Part shown: piece by piece, positions 25,892 through 35,391 of the stretch
How positions within the stretch are numbered: position 1 is the stretch's first letter
Layout of the letters: each line of letters opens with the position of its first letter
Source: Clostridium tunisiense TJ
Lineage (GTDB): Bacteria > Bacillota > Clostridia > Clostridiales > Clostridiaceae
DNA length: 64,000 bases
Direction of reading: 5' to 3'
Assembly: GCF_000300195.1 (NCBI RefSeq)
Contig: NZ_AMQH01000015.1
Coordinates: forward strand, 62,001 to 126,000
Program-made: the position numbers and the translations under genes
Notes under the pieces: model-generated
What the model was told of the DNA's origin: nothing
The model's input: only the letters and a program-made list of their open reading frames with translations
The model's database searches: none

Positions 25892-26755
25892 TTACTCATT
25901 ATATTTACAATATTGCTTAGGGGATAGATTAAATTCCTTTTTAAAAGTTCTTACAAAGGTAGAATAGTCTCCAAAGCCACATAGAGAACAAACTTCACCG
26001 GCTTGAAGACCGCTTTTAAGAAGTTCAGCTGCACGTATAACTCTTTTCTTTTGTATATAACTATGCAAGGTGTAACCAGTTTCTTGTTTAAATAAATGCA
26101 TTAAATAATATTTGTTTAGATAAAACTTTTCAGAAATTATATCTATGGATAAATCCTCATGGAGATTTAAATTTATAAAACTTAAAATATCTTCTATTCT
26201 AGGATCGTATTTAATATCTTCAATACTTTCACTAAAATTTGTTTCTAGAAACAGTCTGTTTATTTTCACCATTAGCTGAAGAAATAATGCATTTTTCAAA
26301 ATATAACTACCAAAAGCTTTATCTTGCATTGCTCCTTCTAGGTCAGAAAGATTTTGTTTTAGTGAAGTTATATTCATTCTATTTAATCTAATCAGATTAA
26401 GTTTTTTTTCAGTGGCTAATTGAAAGCAATTCAAAAGGTTACAATTATCTTTATTATGTTCTTCTAAAAACAAGGGATTTAACCACAATATTATTCTTTC
26501 ATAGGGTGTGGTAGAGCTTATTATTGGTAAATGAAGGTCATTTTTTCCAACTAAAAGAATATCCCAAGGCTTAAGAGTATAAGATTTTCCTTCAATTATG
26601 TAAGTAACCTGCCCAGAAATAAAAACAATTATTTTATTAAAATCATGGTAGTGAGTTTCAAATTCATTTTTCTTTTGATCTTTTAGGTTGAAAAAGTGAA
26701 AATCTTCGTTTAGGTATCCTTTTTTTACCTTTTCAGTAGAAATATTATTATTCAT
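25892..26755 (-). CDS. AraC-family regulator with N-terminal cupin
   Basis: 287 aa. The first half is a cupin sensing domain (HYHDFNKIIVFISGQVTYIIEG..LKPWDILLV); the C-terminal hundred residues hold two HTH motifs (LSIDIISEKFYLNKYYLMHLFKQETG and GFGDYSTFVRTFKKEFNLSPKQY). It is divergent from the DAACS symporter gene and so is its likely regulator. Confidence 0.9.
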   Translation of the reverse strand: MNNNISTEKVKKGYLNEDFHFFNLKDQKKNEFETHYHDFNKIIVFISGQVTYIIEGKSYTLKPWDILLVGKNDLHLPIISSTTPYERIILWLNPLFLEEHNKDNCNLLNCFQLATEKKLNLIRLNRMNITSLKQNLSDLEGAMQDKAFGSYILKNALFLQLMVKINRLFLETNFSESIEDIKYDPRIEDILSFINLNLHEDLSIDIISEKFYLNKYYLMHLFKQETGYTLHSYIQKKRVIRAAELLKSGLQAGEVCSLCGFGDYSTFVRTFKKEFNLSPKQYCKYNE

Positions 26756-26814
26756 ATTATCACCTCAAACTATATATTAATTATAGCACTTTATGCAATA
26801 AATTAAACATTACT

Positions 26815-26830
26815 TACAATAAAAATTGTA
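26815..26830. promoter_or_regulatory. inverted repeat in the AraC/symporter divergent spacer
   Basis: TACAAT-AAAA-ATTGTA lies midway in the 129-bp spacer and could be an operator. Confidence 0.35.
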
Positions 26831-26884
26831 TTAATAGCTATTATAATAGTTAATATAAATGAATTTTTTAGGAGTTGGATATAT

Positions 26885-28129
26885 ATGAATAGGTTATTAA
26901 AAAATTATAAGACTTCCATAATGTTACTTTTATCAATACTATTTGGCGGGATAATAGGGATTGTACTCGGTCCTAAAGCCATAGTACTAGAACCCTTCGG
27001 ACAAATATTTCTAAACCTAATGTTTACCATAATAGTGCCCTTAGTTTTCTTTAGTGTAGCTTCTGCTATAGCTAATATGGGGAATATGAATAGGCTCGGG
27101 AAAATAATAGGAAATATTGCAATGGTTTTTATGGTTACAGCTTTAATAGCTGGCATATTAGCTATAATAGGAACATTAATCTTTAATCCAACTGAAGGAC
27201 TAAAGGGCGAAGTTATAAAAACACTTTTATCTCAATCAGATGCACAAGTTAGTAACAGTACTGAAAAGATAACATTATCACAGCAATTAGTAAAAACAAT
27301 TACAGTAGGAGATTTTTCAGCATTGCTTTCTAAAAGCAACATGCTTCAACTAATTGTCTTTTCAAGTATATTTGGATTATCAACGGCTTTAGTAGGAGAA
27401 AAAGCAGTAGTAGTAAAGAGCTTTTTAAGCTCGTCAACTGTTGTAATGATGAAGATGGTAGATATAATAATGTACTATGCCCCAATAGGTTTAGGCTGCT
27501 ATTTTGCCTCTGTTGTAGGGCAATTAGGAACACAGATTTTAGAGGGATATTTAAAGGTATTTCTTTTATACGGAGGATTAACTCTTATTTATTATTTTGG
27601 AATCTTTAGCTTATATTCTTACTTATCAGCAGGAAAAAGGGGCTTTAAGAGTTTTTGGAAAAATGCTCTTTCGCCAACTTTGACAGCATTAGCAACTTGC
27701 TCTAGTGCTGCATCTATTCCAGTTAATCTTGAAGCAACTAAAAAAATAGGAGTACCTCAGGATATTGCAGAAACGGTTATACCTTTAGGGGCAAATACAC
27801 ATAAGGATGGATCTGTTATTGGAGGAGTACTAAAAGTAGTATTTTTGTTTGGTATATTTGGCAAAGACCTTAATAACCTTCCAACTTTACTTTCAATATT
27901 AGCAGTAGGATTTTTAGTTGGAGCAGTAATGGGAGCTATACCTGGAGGTGGAATGATTGGAGAGGTGCTTATAATAAGTATTTATGGCTTTCCACCAGAA
28001 GCTCTTCCAATCATAGCTGTAATTAGTACAATTATAGATGCTCCGGCCACAGTGCTGAATTCAACAGGAAATACAGTTTGTGCAATGCTTGTTTCCAGAT
28101 TGGTTGACGGAAGGAATTGGTTAGAGTAA
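26885..28129 (+). CDS. DAACS-family dicarboxylate/amino acid:cation symporter
   Basis: 414 aa, a GltP/SstT-like secondary transporter in the cytoplasmic membrane. Eight helices and two re-entrant hairpins are expected; visible signatures are FGQIFLNLMFTIIVPLVFFSV, the serine-rich TALATCSSAASIPVNL hairpin, PLGANTHKDGS and the final helix region IDAPATVLNSTGNT with the cation- and substrate-binding residues. Regulation by the divergent AraC protein is likely. Substrate (glutamate, aspartate, serine/threonine or C4 acids) is not resolved. Confidence 0.9.
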   Translation: MNRLLKNYKTSIMLLLSILFGGIIGIVLGPKAIVLEPFGQIFLNLMFTIIVPLVFFSVASAIANMGNMNRLGKIIGNIAMVFMVTALIAGILAIIGTLIFNPTEGLKGEVIKTLLSQSDAQVSNSTEKITLSQQLVKTITVGDFSALLSKSNMLQLIVFSSIFGLSTALVGEKAVVVKSFLSSSTVVMMKMVDIIMYYAPIGLGCYFASVVGQLGTQILEGYLKVFLLYGGLTLIYYFGIFSLYSYLSAGKRGFKSFWKNALSPTLTALATCSSAASIPVNLEATKKIGVPQDIAETVIPLGANTHKDGSVIGGVLKVVFLFGIFGKDLNNLPTLLSILAVGFLVGAVMGAIPGGGMIGEVLIISIYGFPPEALPIIAVISTIIDAPATVLNSTGNTVCAMLVSRLVDGRNWLE

Positions 28130-28140
28130 ATTGTTTATTA

Positions 28141-28177
28141 TTTAAGCTATGCCTTTTGAGCATAGCTTAAATTTTTT
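28141..28177. terminator. terminator shared by convergent genes
   Basis: TTTAAGCTATG/CATAGCTTAAA stem followed by six T residues; it overlaps the stop codon of the minus-strand flippase gene. Confidence 0.8.
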
Positions 28178-29636
28178 AGGCTTCAGCTTTCCTAGCTAAA
28201 AATTTTTTATACAATTTACTAAATACTTTGCTAAAGATGAAAGTATTTATATCTGATTTAAGCAGGAACAAACATAGGATATATACAATTCCACCCGTTG
28301 AAATTTGTGTAAAGGTGATTTTTGGAGAGGGCTCAAAAAAATGACCAATAAGTATTACAGGAATAAACATTATTAAACCTGAAATAAAGTATTTACCTAT
28401 ATTTGAATATAACTTTGAAATATTTATATCCTTTCTTAAAAAATACATTTGAGTTCCTGTTACGGCAATTTCGGCCAAAACCGTTGCCAGAGCTGCTCCT
28501 AAGGATTGAAAGCTTTTTATTAAAACTAAATTTAAACCTAAGTTTAAAACAGCTCCAATCACTACAGAAATAGTAAACTCTTGTGTTCTTCCTGTGGGGA
28601 TCATGTATTGCATTCCCATAACGTTACTCCAAGCTATGGATATAATTACTGGACTAAGTACTATTAGTAAAATACTGCACTTTGAAAATTCACTGCCTAA
28701 AAACCAAGTTACAAAGCCTCTAGAAATCCCTATTATACCAAACATAAAGGGGATGGCTAAATAGGATACAAAGTTTAATATGGTGTAAATGTAGTAATTT
28801 ATCTTCTCTTTATCACCTTTTGCAAAGCTATTTGATATCCTAGGAAGCATTACCCCACCAATAGCTGTAATTGATGCAAGGGATATTTTAATAATCTTGT
28901 CTGCACTTTCGTAAAAGCCTACCTCTTGGGTGGTAGACATTACACCTAGCATGGTTTTGTTTACAACTAAATATACTTGAATGGCTATTTGAGGTATAAA
29001 TAGCTGTAAGGAGGGTCTTAAGTGAGAAGCTACATCCTTAAAAGTTATTCTTACTCTGTTTACAATATTTCTCAAATAAGCCCACATTACAATTTGTCCT
29101 AGAAATACAGATAAGGTGGATATGATTATATATTTCCATAAGTCTTCAGGGGTTCTAATAAATATAAAAACACAGATTACCCCTAAAGTTCTAAAGAAGA
29201 TACTTCTAATAATTAGCTTTTTAAAATCCTCAATGCCAACGAATAGCCAGCTTATATCAATAGCAATGGATAATAGATTCAAGGCTTGAATTAATTGTAT
29301 CAACTTATATTTGTCAACAAAAAATATAGTAAATATAATGTACAAAGCAAAGGAAATACTACATAGCACACATTGGAGAGTAAAAATACTCCAGAAGGCT
29401 TTTGATAACTCTTCCTTATCATCCCTTTTATATGCCACAGTTCTCCCTGCATAGAGACCTATGCCTAAGGAACCAAAAAGTGCAAAATATTGGACTATGG
29501 AACCAGTATAAGCATTTATTCCGATTCCATCAGCTCCTAATATTCTTGACACATAGGGCACAGTGATAAAGGGTATTATTACAGAGAGTATTTGATAAAT
29601 TACATTATAAGTGTAGTTTTTTGCTATACTACTCAT
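28176..29636 (-). CDS. polysaccharide flippase (Wzx/MATE-like, oligosaccharide transporter)
   Basis: 486 aa with 12-14 membrane helices. The start NYTYNVIYQILSVIIPFITVPYVSRILGADGIG is the classical polysaccharide_synt (PF01943) opening, and GLYAGRTVAYKRD follows. It would flip lipid-linked repeat units outward. It is the last of three minus-strand genes; its start overlaps the glf stop by one base. Confidence 0.9.
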   Translation of the reverse strand: MSSIAKNYTYNVIYQILSVIIPFITVPYVSRILGADGIGINAYTGSIVQYFALFGSLGIGLYAGRTVAYKRDDKEELSKAFWSIFTLQCVLCSISFALYIIFTIFFVDKYKLIQLIQALNLLSIAIDISWLFVGIEDFKKLIIRSIFFRTLGVICVFIFIRTPEDLWKYIIISTLSVFLGQIVMWAYLRNIVNRVRITFKDVASHLRPSLQLFIPQIAIQVYLVVNKTMLGVMSTTQEVGFYESADKIIKISLASITAIGGVMLPRISNSFAKGDKEKINYYIYTILNFVSYLAIPFMFGIIGISRGFVTWFLGSEFSKCSILLIVLSPVIISIAWSNVMGMQYMIPTGRTQEFTISVVIGAVLNLGLNLVLIKSFQSLGAALATVLAEIAVTGTQMYFLRKDINISKLYSNIGKYFISGLIMFIPVILIGHFFEPSPKITFTQISTGGIVYILCLFLLKSDINTFIFSKVFSKLYKKFLARKAEA

Positions 29637-30739
29637 TAAACCTTCCCCATAAATTCTGAATTAAAGGTATCTAAGGCTCTCTTAATTGTGGCATCCATGT
29701 CATAGTATTTGTATTCTGCTAAACGTCCTATAAAGATAACATTTTTTTCTTTGCTACCTTCTTCTTTATATAGGTTATATTGCTCTGCACATTCCTTTGT
29801 TGGGTAGGGGTAATAAGGCTCTCCTTCCCAAGTTGGATATTCTTTTAGAATTGTGGTTCTTTTACTTTCTTGATTAGTCATTTTTGTAAACTCTGTAATT
29901 CTAGTAAAATCGTAGTCATTAGGATAGTTTACAACTGCTGCTTCTTGATAGCAAGAAGTATCTAAGGTTTCAAAATCGAACCTAATTGACCTATAGGTAA
30001 GCTTTCCATGTTTATAATCAAAGAAATAGTCTATTGGCCCTGTGTATACGAGTTTTTCATAGTTAAAGTTATGAATAACCTCCTTATAATCTGTGTTTAA
30101 TAAGATATGTATTTTAGGGTTCTTTACCATCTGTTGCACCATAGCAGTATACCCATTCTTAGGCATGCCTTGGTACTGATTAGTAAAGTAACGAGTATCC
30201 CTATTATATCTAACAGGAATTCTTGAAATAACAGATTTATCTAGAGCATCTGGGTATACATCCCACTGTTTTTTAGTATAGTTTTTAAAGAACTTTTCAT
30301 ATATTTCTTTTCCTGCTTTGCTTAAAACCACATCTTCAGAGTTTTTAATTTCTGCAATTGGTTCAGCTTGGTTCTTTAGAAATTCTTCAACTTCAAAATT
30401 TGATAAATTCACATTGTAGAGTTTGTTTACTGTTTCTGTGGTTATAGGCATAGGAATCAATTGTCCATCTATGTAGGATAGTACTCTGTGTTGATAATAA
30501 TTCCACTTTGTGAAACTACTTAAATAGTCCCACACATCTTTGTGATTTGTGTGAAATATATGAGGACCATAGTTATGTATTAATATGCCATCTTCATTAT
30601 ACGAATCATAGCAATTCCCACCAATATGATTTCTTTTTTCAATTATTAAGACGTCTTCATGAAGGAAGGTTGCAATTCTTTCTGCTATGGTTACACCACT
30701 TAACCCTGCCCCAACTACAATATATTTAAACATTTTCAT
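29636..30739 (-). CDS. glf: UDP-galactopyranose mutase
   Basis: 367 aa flavoenzyme converting UDP-galactopyranose to UDP-galactofuranose. The N-terminal FAD motif GAGLSGVTIAERIA, GGNCYDSYNEDGILIHNYGPHIFHT, KKQWDVYPDALDKSVISRIPVR and the C-terminal GRLAEYKYYDMD are diagnostic. Its start lies inside the end of the upstream glycosyltransferase gene (14-bp overlap), so the pair is co-translated and supplies galactofuranose for a surface polysaccharide. Confidence 0.96.
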   Translation of the reverse strand: MKMFKYIVVGAGLSGVTIAERIATFLHEDVLIIEKRNHIGGNCYDSYNEDGILIHNYGPHIFHTNHKDVWDYLSSFTKWNYYQHRVLSYIDGQLIPMPITTETVNKLYNVNLSNFEVEEFLKNQAEPIAEIKNSEDVVLSKAGKEIYEKFFKNYTKKQWDVYPDALDKSVISRIPVRYNRDTRYFTNQYQGMPKNGYTAMVQQMVKNPKIHILLNTDYKEVIHNFNYEKLVYTGPIDYFFDYKHGKLTYRSIRFDFETLDTSCYQEAAVVNYPNDYDFTRITEFTKMTNQESKRTTILKEYPTWEGEPYYPYPTKECAEQYNLYKEEGSKEKNVIFIGRLAEYKYYDMDATIKRALDTFNSEFMGKV

Positions 30740-31838
30740 TCTCCTTGCTAAAATCCTCTTCTATTTTTTTTACTATGTTTTGAATATAATGTCCGCTAGT
30801 TACCTTTTTATTGAAGTCAGATATATTGGCTTTCATCTCTAGATATTGGTCATTACTAACTTCAGATATGGCATTAGCAATTTCTGTTAAACTATCTACC
30901 AAAACACCAATTTTATTTTTTGAAACTAAGTTTGCTATAGCTGCATTTTTCCAAGTAACCACAGGTATTCCAGCTGCCATGTACAAGGATAACTTATGAG
31001 GGTTATTAAATCTTAAATACTGACCAAAATGTCCAGAGCAGGTATTAAGCTCCTCACCATCCCATATAAGACCGAAGTTCCCTTCCATTTTTCTTGGCAA
31101 TTCATCAGGCTGAAAAACACCCTTATAGGAATAATTCTTACAATTCACATTAGCTTCATCAAATTCAATACCATAAAGATTTAAAGTTAAATCCTTAAGA
31201 ATTTCGTCTGTGAAATTATACAAAAACTTTGATTTGTTCATAGAAAGATTTCCAGCAAAAACTAAGGACCTAATGTTATTATTTGAATTTGTATTAGGAT
31301 AAACTGCAACCTCTTCTGCAAATTCAGTTGCGAAATTTGGTGCCAGATCATTCATTCTATAATCGAATACTTCAAGATTAAAAACCTTCTTTTTGAGACC
31401 TCTATTTGTTAGCCACTCTGTCATCACAGGATTATGGGAAATAACATGATGAAAAGAATTTAACCGATTTATTTCTCTGATAATTTCTTTTTCAGGTCTC
31501 TCAAATCGTAAGGTATCAATATCATGAACTAAAGCAACTACCTTAACATTTTTCTTTGAAAGTTTTTTAAAAATTGAGTTTAGAATCATTGCACGATGAG
31601 GATAAGGATACTGTACTAAAGCTATGGAGCCTGGCTCAACCTTATTTACTAAAGAATTAGAATTCAAAAAAAACCTCATATAGTTCTTAACCTTTTTTAG
31701 AAATTTCTTTGAATCATTTACCTTAAAGGTTAAAACCTCAAAACCATTATTTCCTAAGAAGTAATTAACATCTTCTCTTGCCTTACTACCTGCATGAAAC
31801 TTATTTGAAATTTGGGGTTCTAAAACATACTTATTCAT
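30726..31838 (-). CDS. glycosyltransferase, probable galactofuranosyltransferase
   Basis: 370 aa, GT-B-like. Visible features: a lone N-terminal Rossmann half with IALVQYPYPHRAMIL and VVALVHDIDTLRF, and a C-terminal half with RSLVFAGNLSMNKSKF, GLIWDGEELNTC and the nucleotide-sugar segment NNPHKLSLYMAAGIPVVTW. This resembles the WbbI/Gtf3-type beta-1,6-galactofuranosyltransferases. The downstream glf and flippase support that reading. First gene of the three; AGGAGGAAGC lies before the ATG. Confidence 0.8.
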   Translation of the reverse strand: MNKYVLEPQISNKFHAGSKAREDVNYFLGNNGFEVLTFKVNDSKKFLKKVKNYMRFFLNSNSLVNKVEPGSIALVQYPYPHRAMILNSIFKKLSKKNVKVVALVHDIDTLRFERPEKEIIREINRLNSFHHVISHNPVMTEWLTNRGLKKKVFNLEVFDYRMNDLAPNFATEFAEEVAVYPNTNSNNNIRSLVFAGNLSMNKSKFLYNFTDEILKDLTLNLYGIEFDEANVNCKNYSYKGVFQPDELPRKMEGNFGLIWDGEELNTCSGHFGQYLRFNNPHKLSLYMAAGIPVVTWKNAAIANLVSKNKIGVLVDSLTEIANAISEVSNDQYLEMKANISDFNKKVTSGHYIQNIVKKIEEDFSKENENV

Positions 31839-31977
31839 TAGCTTCCTCCTATTAAATGATTAATTGAAATATATATTTTGTGAAAATACAAAAATTCATG
31901 CTCCATTGGTTATTATTAACAATGAGAAATGGGGTTATACCTTTTTATTGAATAAGTACAAAGAAATAGAGGAGAAT

Positions 31978-32002
31978 ACAACTTCATATCACATGAAGTT
32001 GT
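31978..32002. other. small perfect hairpin
   Basis: ACAACTTCA/TGAAGTTGT around TATCACA, abutting the 106-bp repeat. Bases 31839-31977 show only AT-rich sequence that must hold the glycosyltransferase promoter. Confidence 0.4.
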
Positions 32003-32108
32003 TATAGGGTTCTATGATAGAATTTTAACTTATTCATCTTCATAACCCCTTAAGGAAACCAGGGTAGGACTCATGTATAAGTTAAGTTTTAACTCTGGTT
32101 CCCTATAG
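32003..32108 (+). repeat. 106-bp structured intergenic element, copy B
   Basis: Same orientation, length and boundaries (TATAGGG to CCCTATAG) as 7579-7684. The inner stem is GGAAACCAG (32054-32062)/CTGGTTCCC (32095-32103), with one mismatch relative to copy A. Confidence 0.6.
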
Positions 32109-32293
32109 ACATAAAAATGTAATAACTGTACAAGGATATACTTTTTCTGATTTTACTATTTAAATTTGCGATTGCTTATGTAGTTTTCAAATAGAAGAAG
32201 ATATGAATAATTTTATAAAGATAACTAAAGGTATTTAATTATTTTACATGGATGTGTATAAGTGACTGAAGGTTGAGTAAGCAGTTAAGGCTT

Positions 32294-32355
32294 TCTTTGC
32301 AATTATTCGGTTGACCACAATTAAAAGGATAGTGGGTGCTTGCGCTTAGCAAAGA
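32294..32355. other. large-loop inverted repeat
   Basis: TTTCTTTGC near 32294 and GCAAAGAAA ending at 32355 can pair across a 44-nt loop. No ORF or T tract accompanies it. Confidence 0.3.
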
Positions 32356-32452
32356 AACTTTTGAGTTAAGCAATATATTCAATTCCAAAATGGATGCACA
32401 TAAATAGTAAGATAATTCTACAATGATTTTGGGATATAATTACAAAACAGTA

Positions 32453-32510
32453 TTGATTTTCAACAGAGGATGTTATATAATTATAACATAGAGGTTATAA
32501 TTATATAACA
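32453..32510 (+). promoter_or_regulatory. promoter overlapped by a 17-bp-arm palindrome
   Basis: TTGATT (32453-32458) and TATAAT (32476-32481) have a 17-bp spacer. The arms TGTTATATAATTATAAC (32471-32487) and GTTATAATTATATAACA (32494-32510) form a perfect inverted repeat around a 6-bp centre, covering the -10 box and the likely start site. This fits repression by the XRE protein of the operon. Confidence 0.7.
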
Positions 32511-32524
32511 TAAGGAGGCTTATT

Positions 32525-32938
32525 ATGGAAAAAAAGGTAATTAAGTTATCCCAACAATACTTTGTAAATATGTTGATTTTTTTATTAATATTACTTTCAC
32601 TTATTGTAAGTAGATCGAGTTTTATAGCACAAGAGTATAAAAGCATTTTCATGTGGGTTTATAATATAGTGCTCACACTAGGATGTTTTATGGTGATTTT
32701 TAAACATGAGACAGTGGATGAGTCTGCGGAAAAGGTTTTAAATAGAGTAAATAATATAATTTGGCTTGTTATTAGAATAGGATTATTAGTATTAGCAGTT
32801 GTTGTAGGAGCACCAATGTTTAAAGAGAAAATAGATTTATCCAGGGATGCAATCAGTGTTATTATTCTTTTGTTTTTGTTTCTTCTTACTTTCTTAAAAT
32901 ATATATTATTTGTCTATTATGATAGAAAGGGACTATAA
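32525..32938 (+). CDS. small membrane protein paired with XRE regulator
   Basis: 137 aa with four hydrophobic segments (about 13-29, 40-60, 76-98, 107-131) and a charged loop HETVDESAEKVLNRVNN. No family recognised beyond the common pairing of a four-helix membrane protein with a YgzD-type XRE repressor. AAGGAGG lies 9 nt upstream. The regulator gene starts 1 bp after its stop. Confidence 0.7.
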   Translation: MEKKVIKLSQQYFVNMLIFLLILLSLIVSRSSFIAQEYKSIFMWVYNIVLTLGCFMVIFKHETVDESAEKVLNRVNNIIWLVIRIGLLVLAVVVGAPMFKEKIDLSRDAISVIILLFLFLLTFLKYILFVYYDRKGL

Positions 32939-32939
32939 A

Positions 32940-33143
32940 ATGCCGACTTTAAAAACAAAGATAAAATACTACAGGGAAAAGAACAATATGAAGCAAAGTG
33001 ATTTGGCTGAGTTGGTTGGAGTACGTCGAGAAACAATACTTCATTTAGAAGGTGGAAAATATAATCCATCATTAAAGCTAGCCATAGATATTGCAAAAAT
33101 ATTTGGAGTTACTGTTGAAGAGTTATTTAAATTTGATGAATAG
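32940..33143 (+). CDS. small XRE-family repressor
   Basis: About 67 aa, almost only a helix-turn-helix (KIKYYREKNNMKQSDLAELVGVRRETILHLEGGKYNPSLKLA), ending FGVTVEELFKFDE. The frame is open from 32910, but GAAAGGGA and the upstream stop codon favour ATG 32940. It is most likely an autoregulator acting at the palindrome at 32471-32510. Confidence 0.88.
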   Translation: MPTLKTKIKYYREKNNMKQSDLAELVGVRRETILHLEGGKYNPSLKLAIDIAKIFGVTVEELFKFDE

Positions 33144-33236
33144 ACTTTCATAATGAGTTAAAAATAAATATAAGTTATATCAGCTTATAAGGCAAATCAC
33201 AGGATAATGAAGTATACTAAATTTTCACACAATATA

Positions 33237-33264
33237 TTGACAGTAAGTTCCAAAGTAGTATAAT
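33237..33264 (+). promoter_or_regulatory. sigma-A promoter of the metG leader
   Basis: TTGACA (33237-33242), 16-bp spacer, TATAAT (33259-33264). Confidence 0.8.
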
Positions 33265-33270
33265 TAGTAT

Positions 33271-33557
33271 AAAGCAGAGAAGAGGAAAGTAACTTTAAAA
33301 ATACTTTTACAGAGAGTTTCTAATGGTGAGAGGAAGCGAAGGATATTAAAGTGAAAATGGCCTTGGAGCAGTGCACCGAGATTTTTTAGTTAAGGCTGCA
33401 ACGGATTCACCCGTTATAGTGATAGAGTATAATCATATATAATTTATATATGACGTACTTGAAGAGGTATATATTGCGAAATATATATGAATTAGGATGG
33501 TAACACGAAGGTTAACTCTCGTTCCTAGGATTAATTTCTTAGGACGGGAGTTTTTTA
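33271..33557 (+). promoter_or_regulatory. T-box riboswitch (methionine specifier)
   Basis: Stem I begins GCAGAGAAGAGGAAAGTAAC; the specifier loop GTGAAAATGG presents ATG (Met) at 33357-33359. The T-box AGGATGGTAACACG is at 33493-33506, with variable base T that would face an A discriminator. The terminator ACTCTCGTTCCTAGG/CTTAGGACGGGAGT plus six T residues ends near 33557. Read-through when tRNA(Met) is uncharged would induce metG. Confidence 0.9.
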
Positions 33558-33745
33558 TTTTAACTACATTTTCAAGGAATAATTACATTATCCTCATTAT
33601 TGTAAAACAGACCTCTGTTATTCAGTGATATTAGAATAATTATAGATAAAAGTAAAGCCTTATTTTGTACCTAGGAAATACAGGTTTAGGCAGTAGGAAA
33701 CTTAACTTTAGGAAATGAATTGAAAATTATAAAGGAGGAATTGAA

Positions 33746-35371
33746 ATGAATATTTTTATAGGAGGAGCTTGGCCTTATGCTAATGGATCATTGCATGTAG
33801 GACATATAGCAGCGCTTTTACCAGGAGATGTAATTGCAAGGTATCATAGAGCTAAGGGGAATAAGGTGTTATACCTTTCTGGTAGTGATTGTCATGGAAC
33901 TCCCATAGCCATAAGAGCAAAAGATGAAGGGGTATCACCAAAGGTTATTGCAGATAAATACCACGGAGAGTTTAAGGAGTGTTTTGATAAACTAAGTTTT
34001 TCTTACGATTACTATGGAAGAACTGATGATGAATTTCACAAAAGAGAGGTTCAAGAAGCAATTATAACTTTATATAATAAAGGGTTAATTTATGAAAAAC
34101 AGGTAGAGCAGATATATTGTGAACACTGCAATGAATTCTTACCTGATAGATATGTAGAAGGGATTTGTCCAAAATGCAATTCTATAGCTAGAGGAGATCA
34201 ATGTGATAATTGTGGTACTCTTTTAGAACCACTACAGTTATCTGAAAGAGTCTGTAAGTTATGCAATGAAAAGCCTATAGTAAAAGAGACTAAACAGTTA
34301 TACTTTTCTTTATCAAAGTTTCAACAAATAGTAGAAGAAAATCTGGAAAAGTCAAAGGATAACTGGAGAGTTAACGCAATTAATAATACAGAAAGATATC
34401 TTAAGGAAGGGTTATGTGATAGGGCAATTTCAAGGGACTTATCCCTAGGCATAGATATTCCTATAGAAGGATTTAAAGATAAAAAAGTTTATGTGTGGAT
34501 TGATGCTGTATTAGGTTATTTAACCTTAAGTAAAAAGTGGTCAATAGAGAATAAAGTAACTTATGAAGAGTTTTGGAGAGAAGATGCTGTTTCTTATTAT
34601 GTCCATGGAAAGGATAATATACCCTTTCACTCTATAATTCTACCAGCATTAATAAATGGAATAGGTTATAAAAAGTTACCAGATAGGATAATATCTAGCG
34701 AGTACTTAACCTTAGAAGGTAAAAAAATATCTACAAGTAACAACTGGGCAGTATGGATACCAGATATTATAGAGCGCTACAACACAGATGCTTTAAGGTA
34801 TTTCTTCTTAATTAACGGGCCAGAAAGAAGAGATACAGACTTTTCTTGGAGAGAATTTATAAATAGCAATAATGGAGAACTACTTGGGGCCTATGGAAAT
34901 TTAGTTAATAGGACTTTAGTATTTGCTAAAAAATATCTTAATAATGAGATTCCTAAGGGCGAAGTTGAGAGTAAAGTAAGAAAGGAACTTCAAGAGCTAT
35001 ATGTTGAAGTAGGAGCTAATATTGAGAACGGAAATTTAAAGCTTGCTCTTGAAAAAATCTTTGAATTCATAAGAAGTATTAATAAATACTTTGATGAAAA
35101 TACGCCATGGATTACTATAAACAGTAATATAGACGGGTGCAAAAACACAATTTATAACTGTATTTATGTAATAGGGAACTTATCAAACTTATTAACACCT
35201 TTCTTGCCGGAATCTTCTGAGAAGATAAAAACCTGGTTAGGAATTCACGAAAACCAGTGGGAGCTAATTGAACTGGAGAAGGGAAGAGAAATTGGAGAAG
35301 TCAGTATATTATTTCAAAGGCTTGATAAAAGCTTAATTGAAGAAGAGAAAAAAAGGTTATTAGCACATTAA
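33746..35371 (+). CDS. metG: methionyl-tRNA synthetase, short form
   Basis: Charges tRNA(Met). 541 aa: the HIGH motif is HVGH (17-20); the connective domain carries four Cys-x2-Cys knuckles (about 126-180), giving two zinc sites. The KMSKS loop reads KKISTS (around residue 327). The anticodon-binding helical bundle ends the protein, and the C-terminal dimerising tRNA-binding domain common in clostridial MetRS is absent. AAAGGAGG lies before the ATG. Control by the upstream methionine T-box is clear from sequence. The form resembles secondary MetRS copies. Confidence 0.95.
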   Translation: MNIFIGGAWPYANGSLHVGHIAALLPGDVIARYHRAKGNKVLYLSGSDCHGTPIAIRAKDEGVSPKVIADKYHGEFKECFDKLSFSYDYYGRTDDEFHKREVQEAIITLYNKGLIYEKQVEQIYCEHCNEFLPDRYVEGICPKCNSIARGDQCDNCGTLLEPLQLSERVCKLCNEKPIVKETKQLYFSLSKFQQIVEENLEKSKDNWRVNAINNTERYLKEGLCDRAISRDLSLGIDIPIEGFKDKKVYVWIDAVLGYLTLSKKWSIENKVTYEEFWREDAVSYYVHGKDNIPFHSIILPALINGIGYKKLPDRIISSEYLTLEGKKISTSNNWAVWIPDIIERYNTDALRYFFLINGPERRDTDFSWREFINSNNGELLGAYGNLVNRTLVFAKKYLNNEIPKGEVESKVRKELQELYVEVGANIENGNLKLALEKIFEFIRSINKYFDENTPWITINSNIDGCKNTIYNCIYVIGNLSNLLTPFLPESSEKIKTWLGIHENQWELIELEKGREIGEVSILFQRLDKSLIEEEKKRLLAH

Positions 35372-35391
35372 TGGATTTAGTTTAAACTGAA

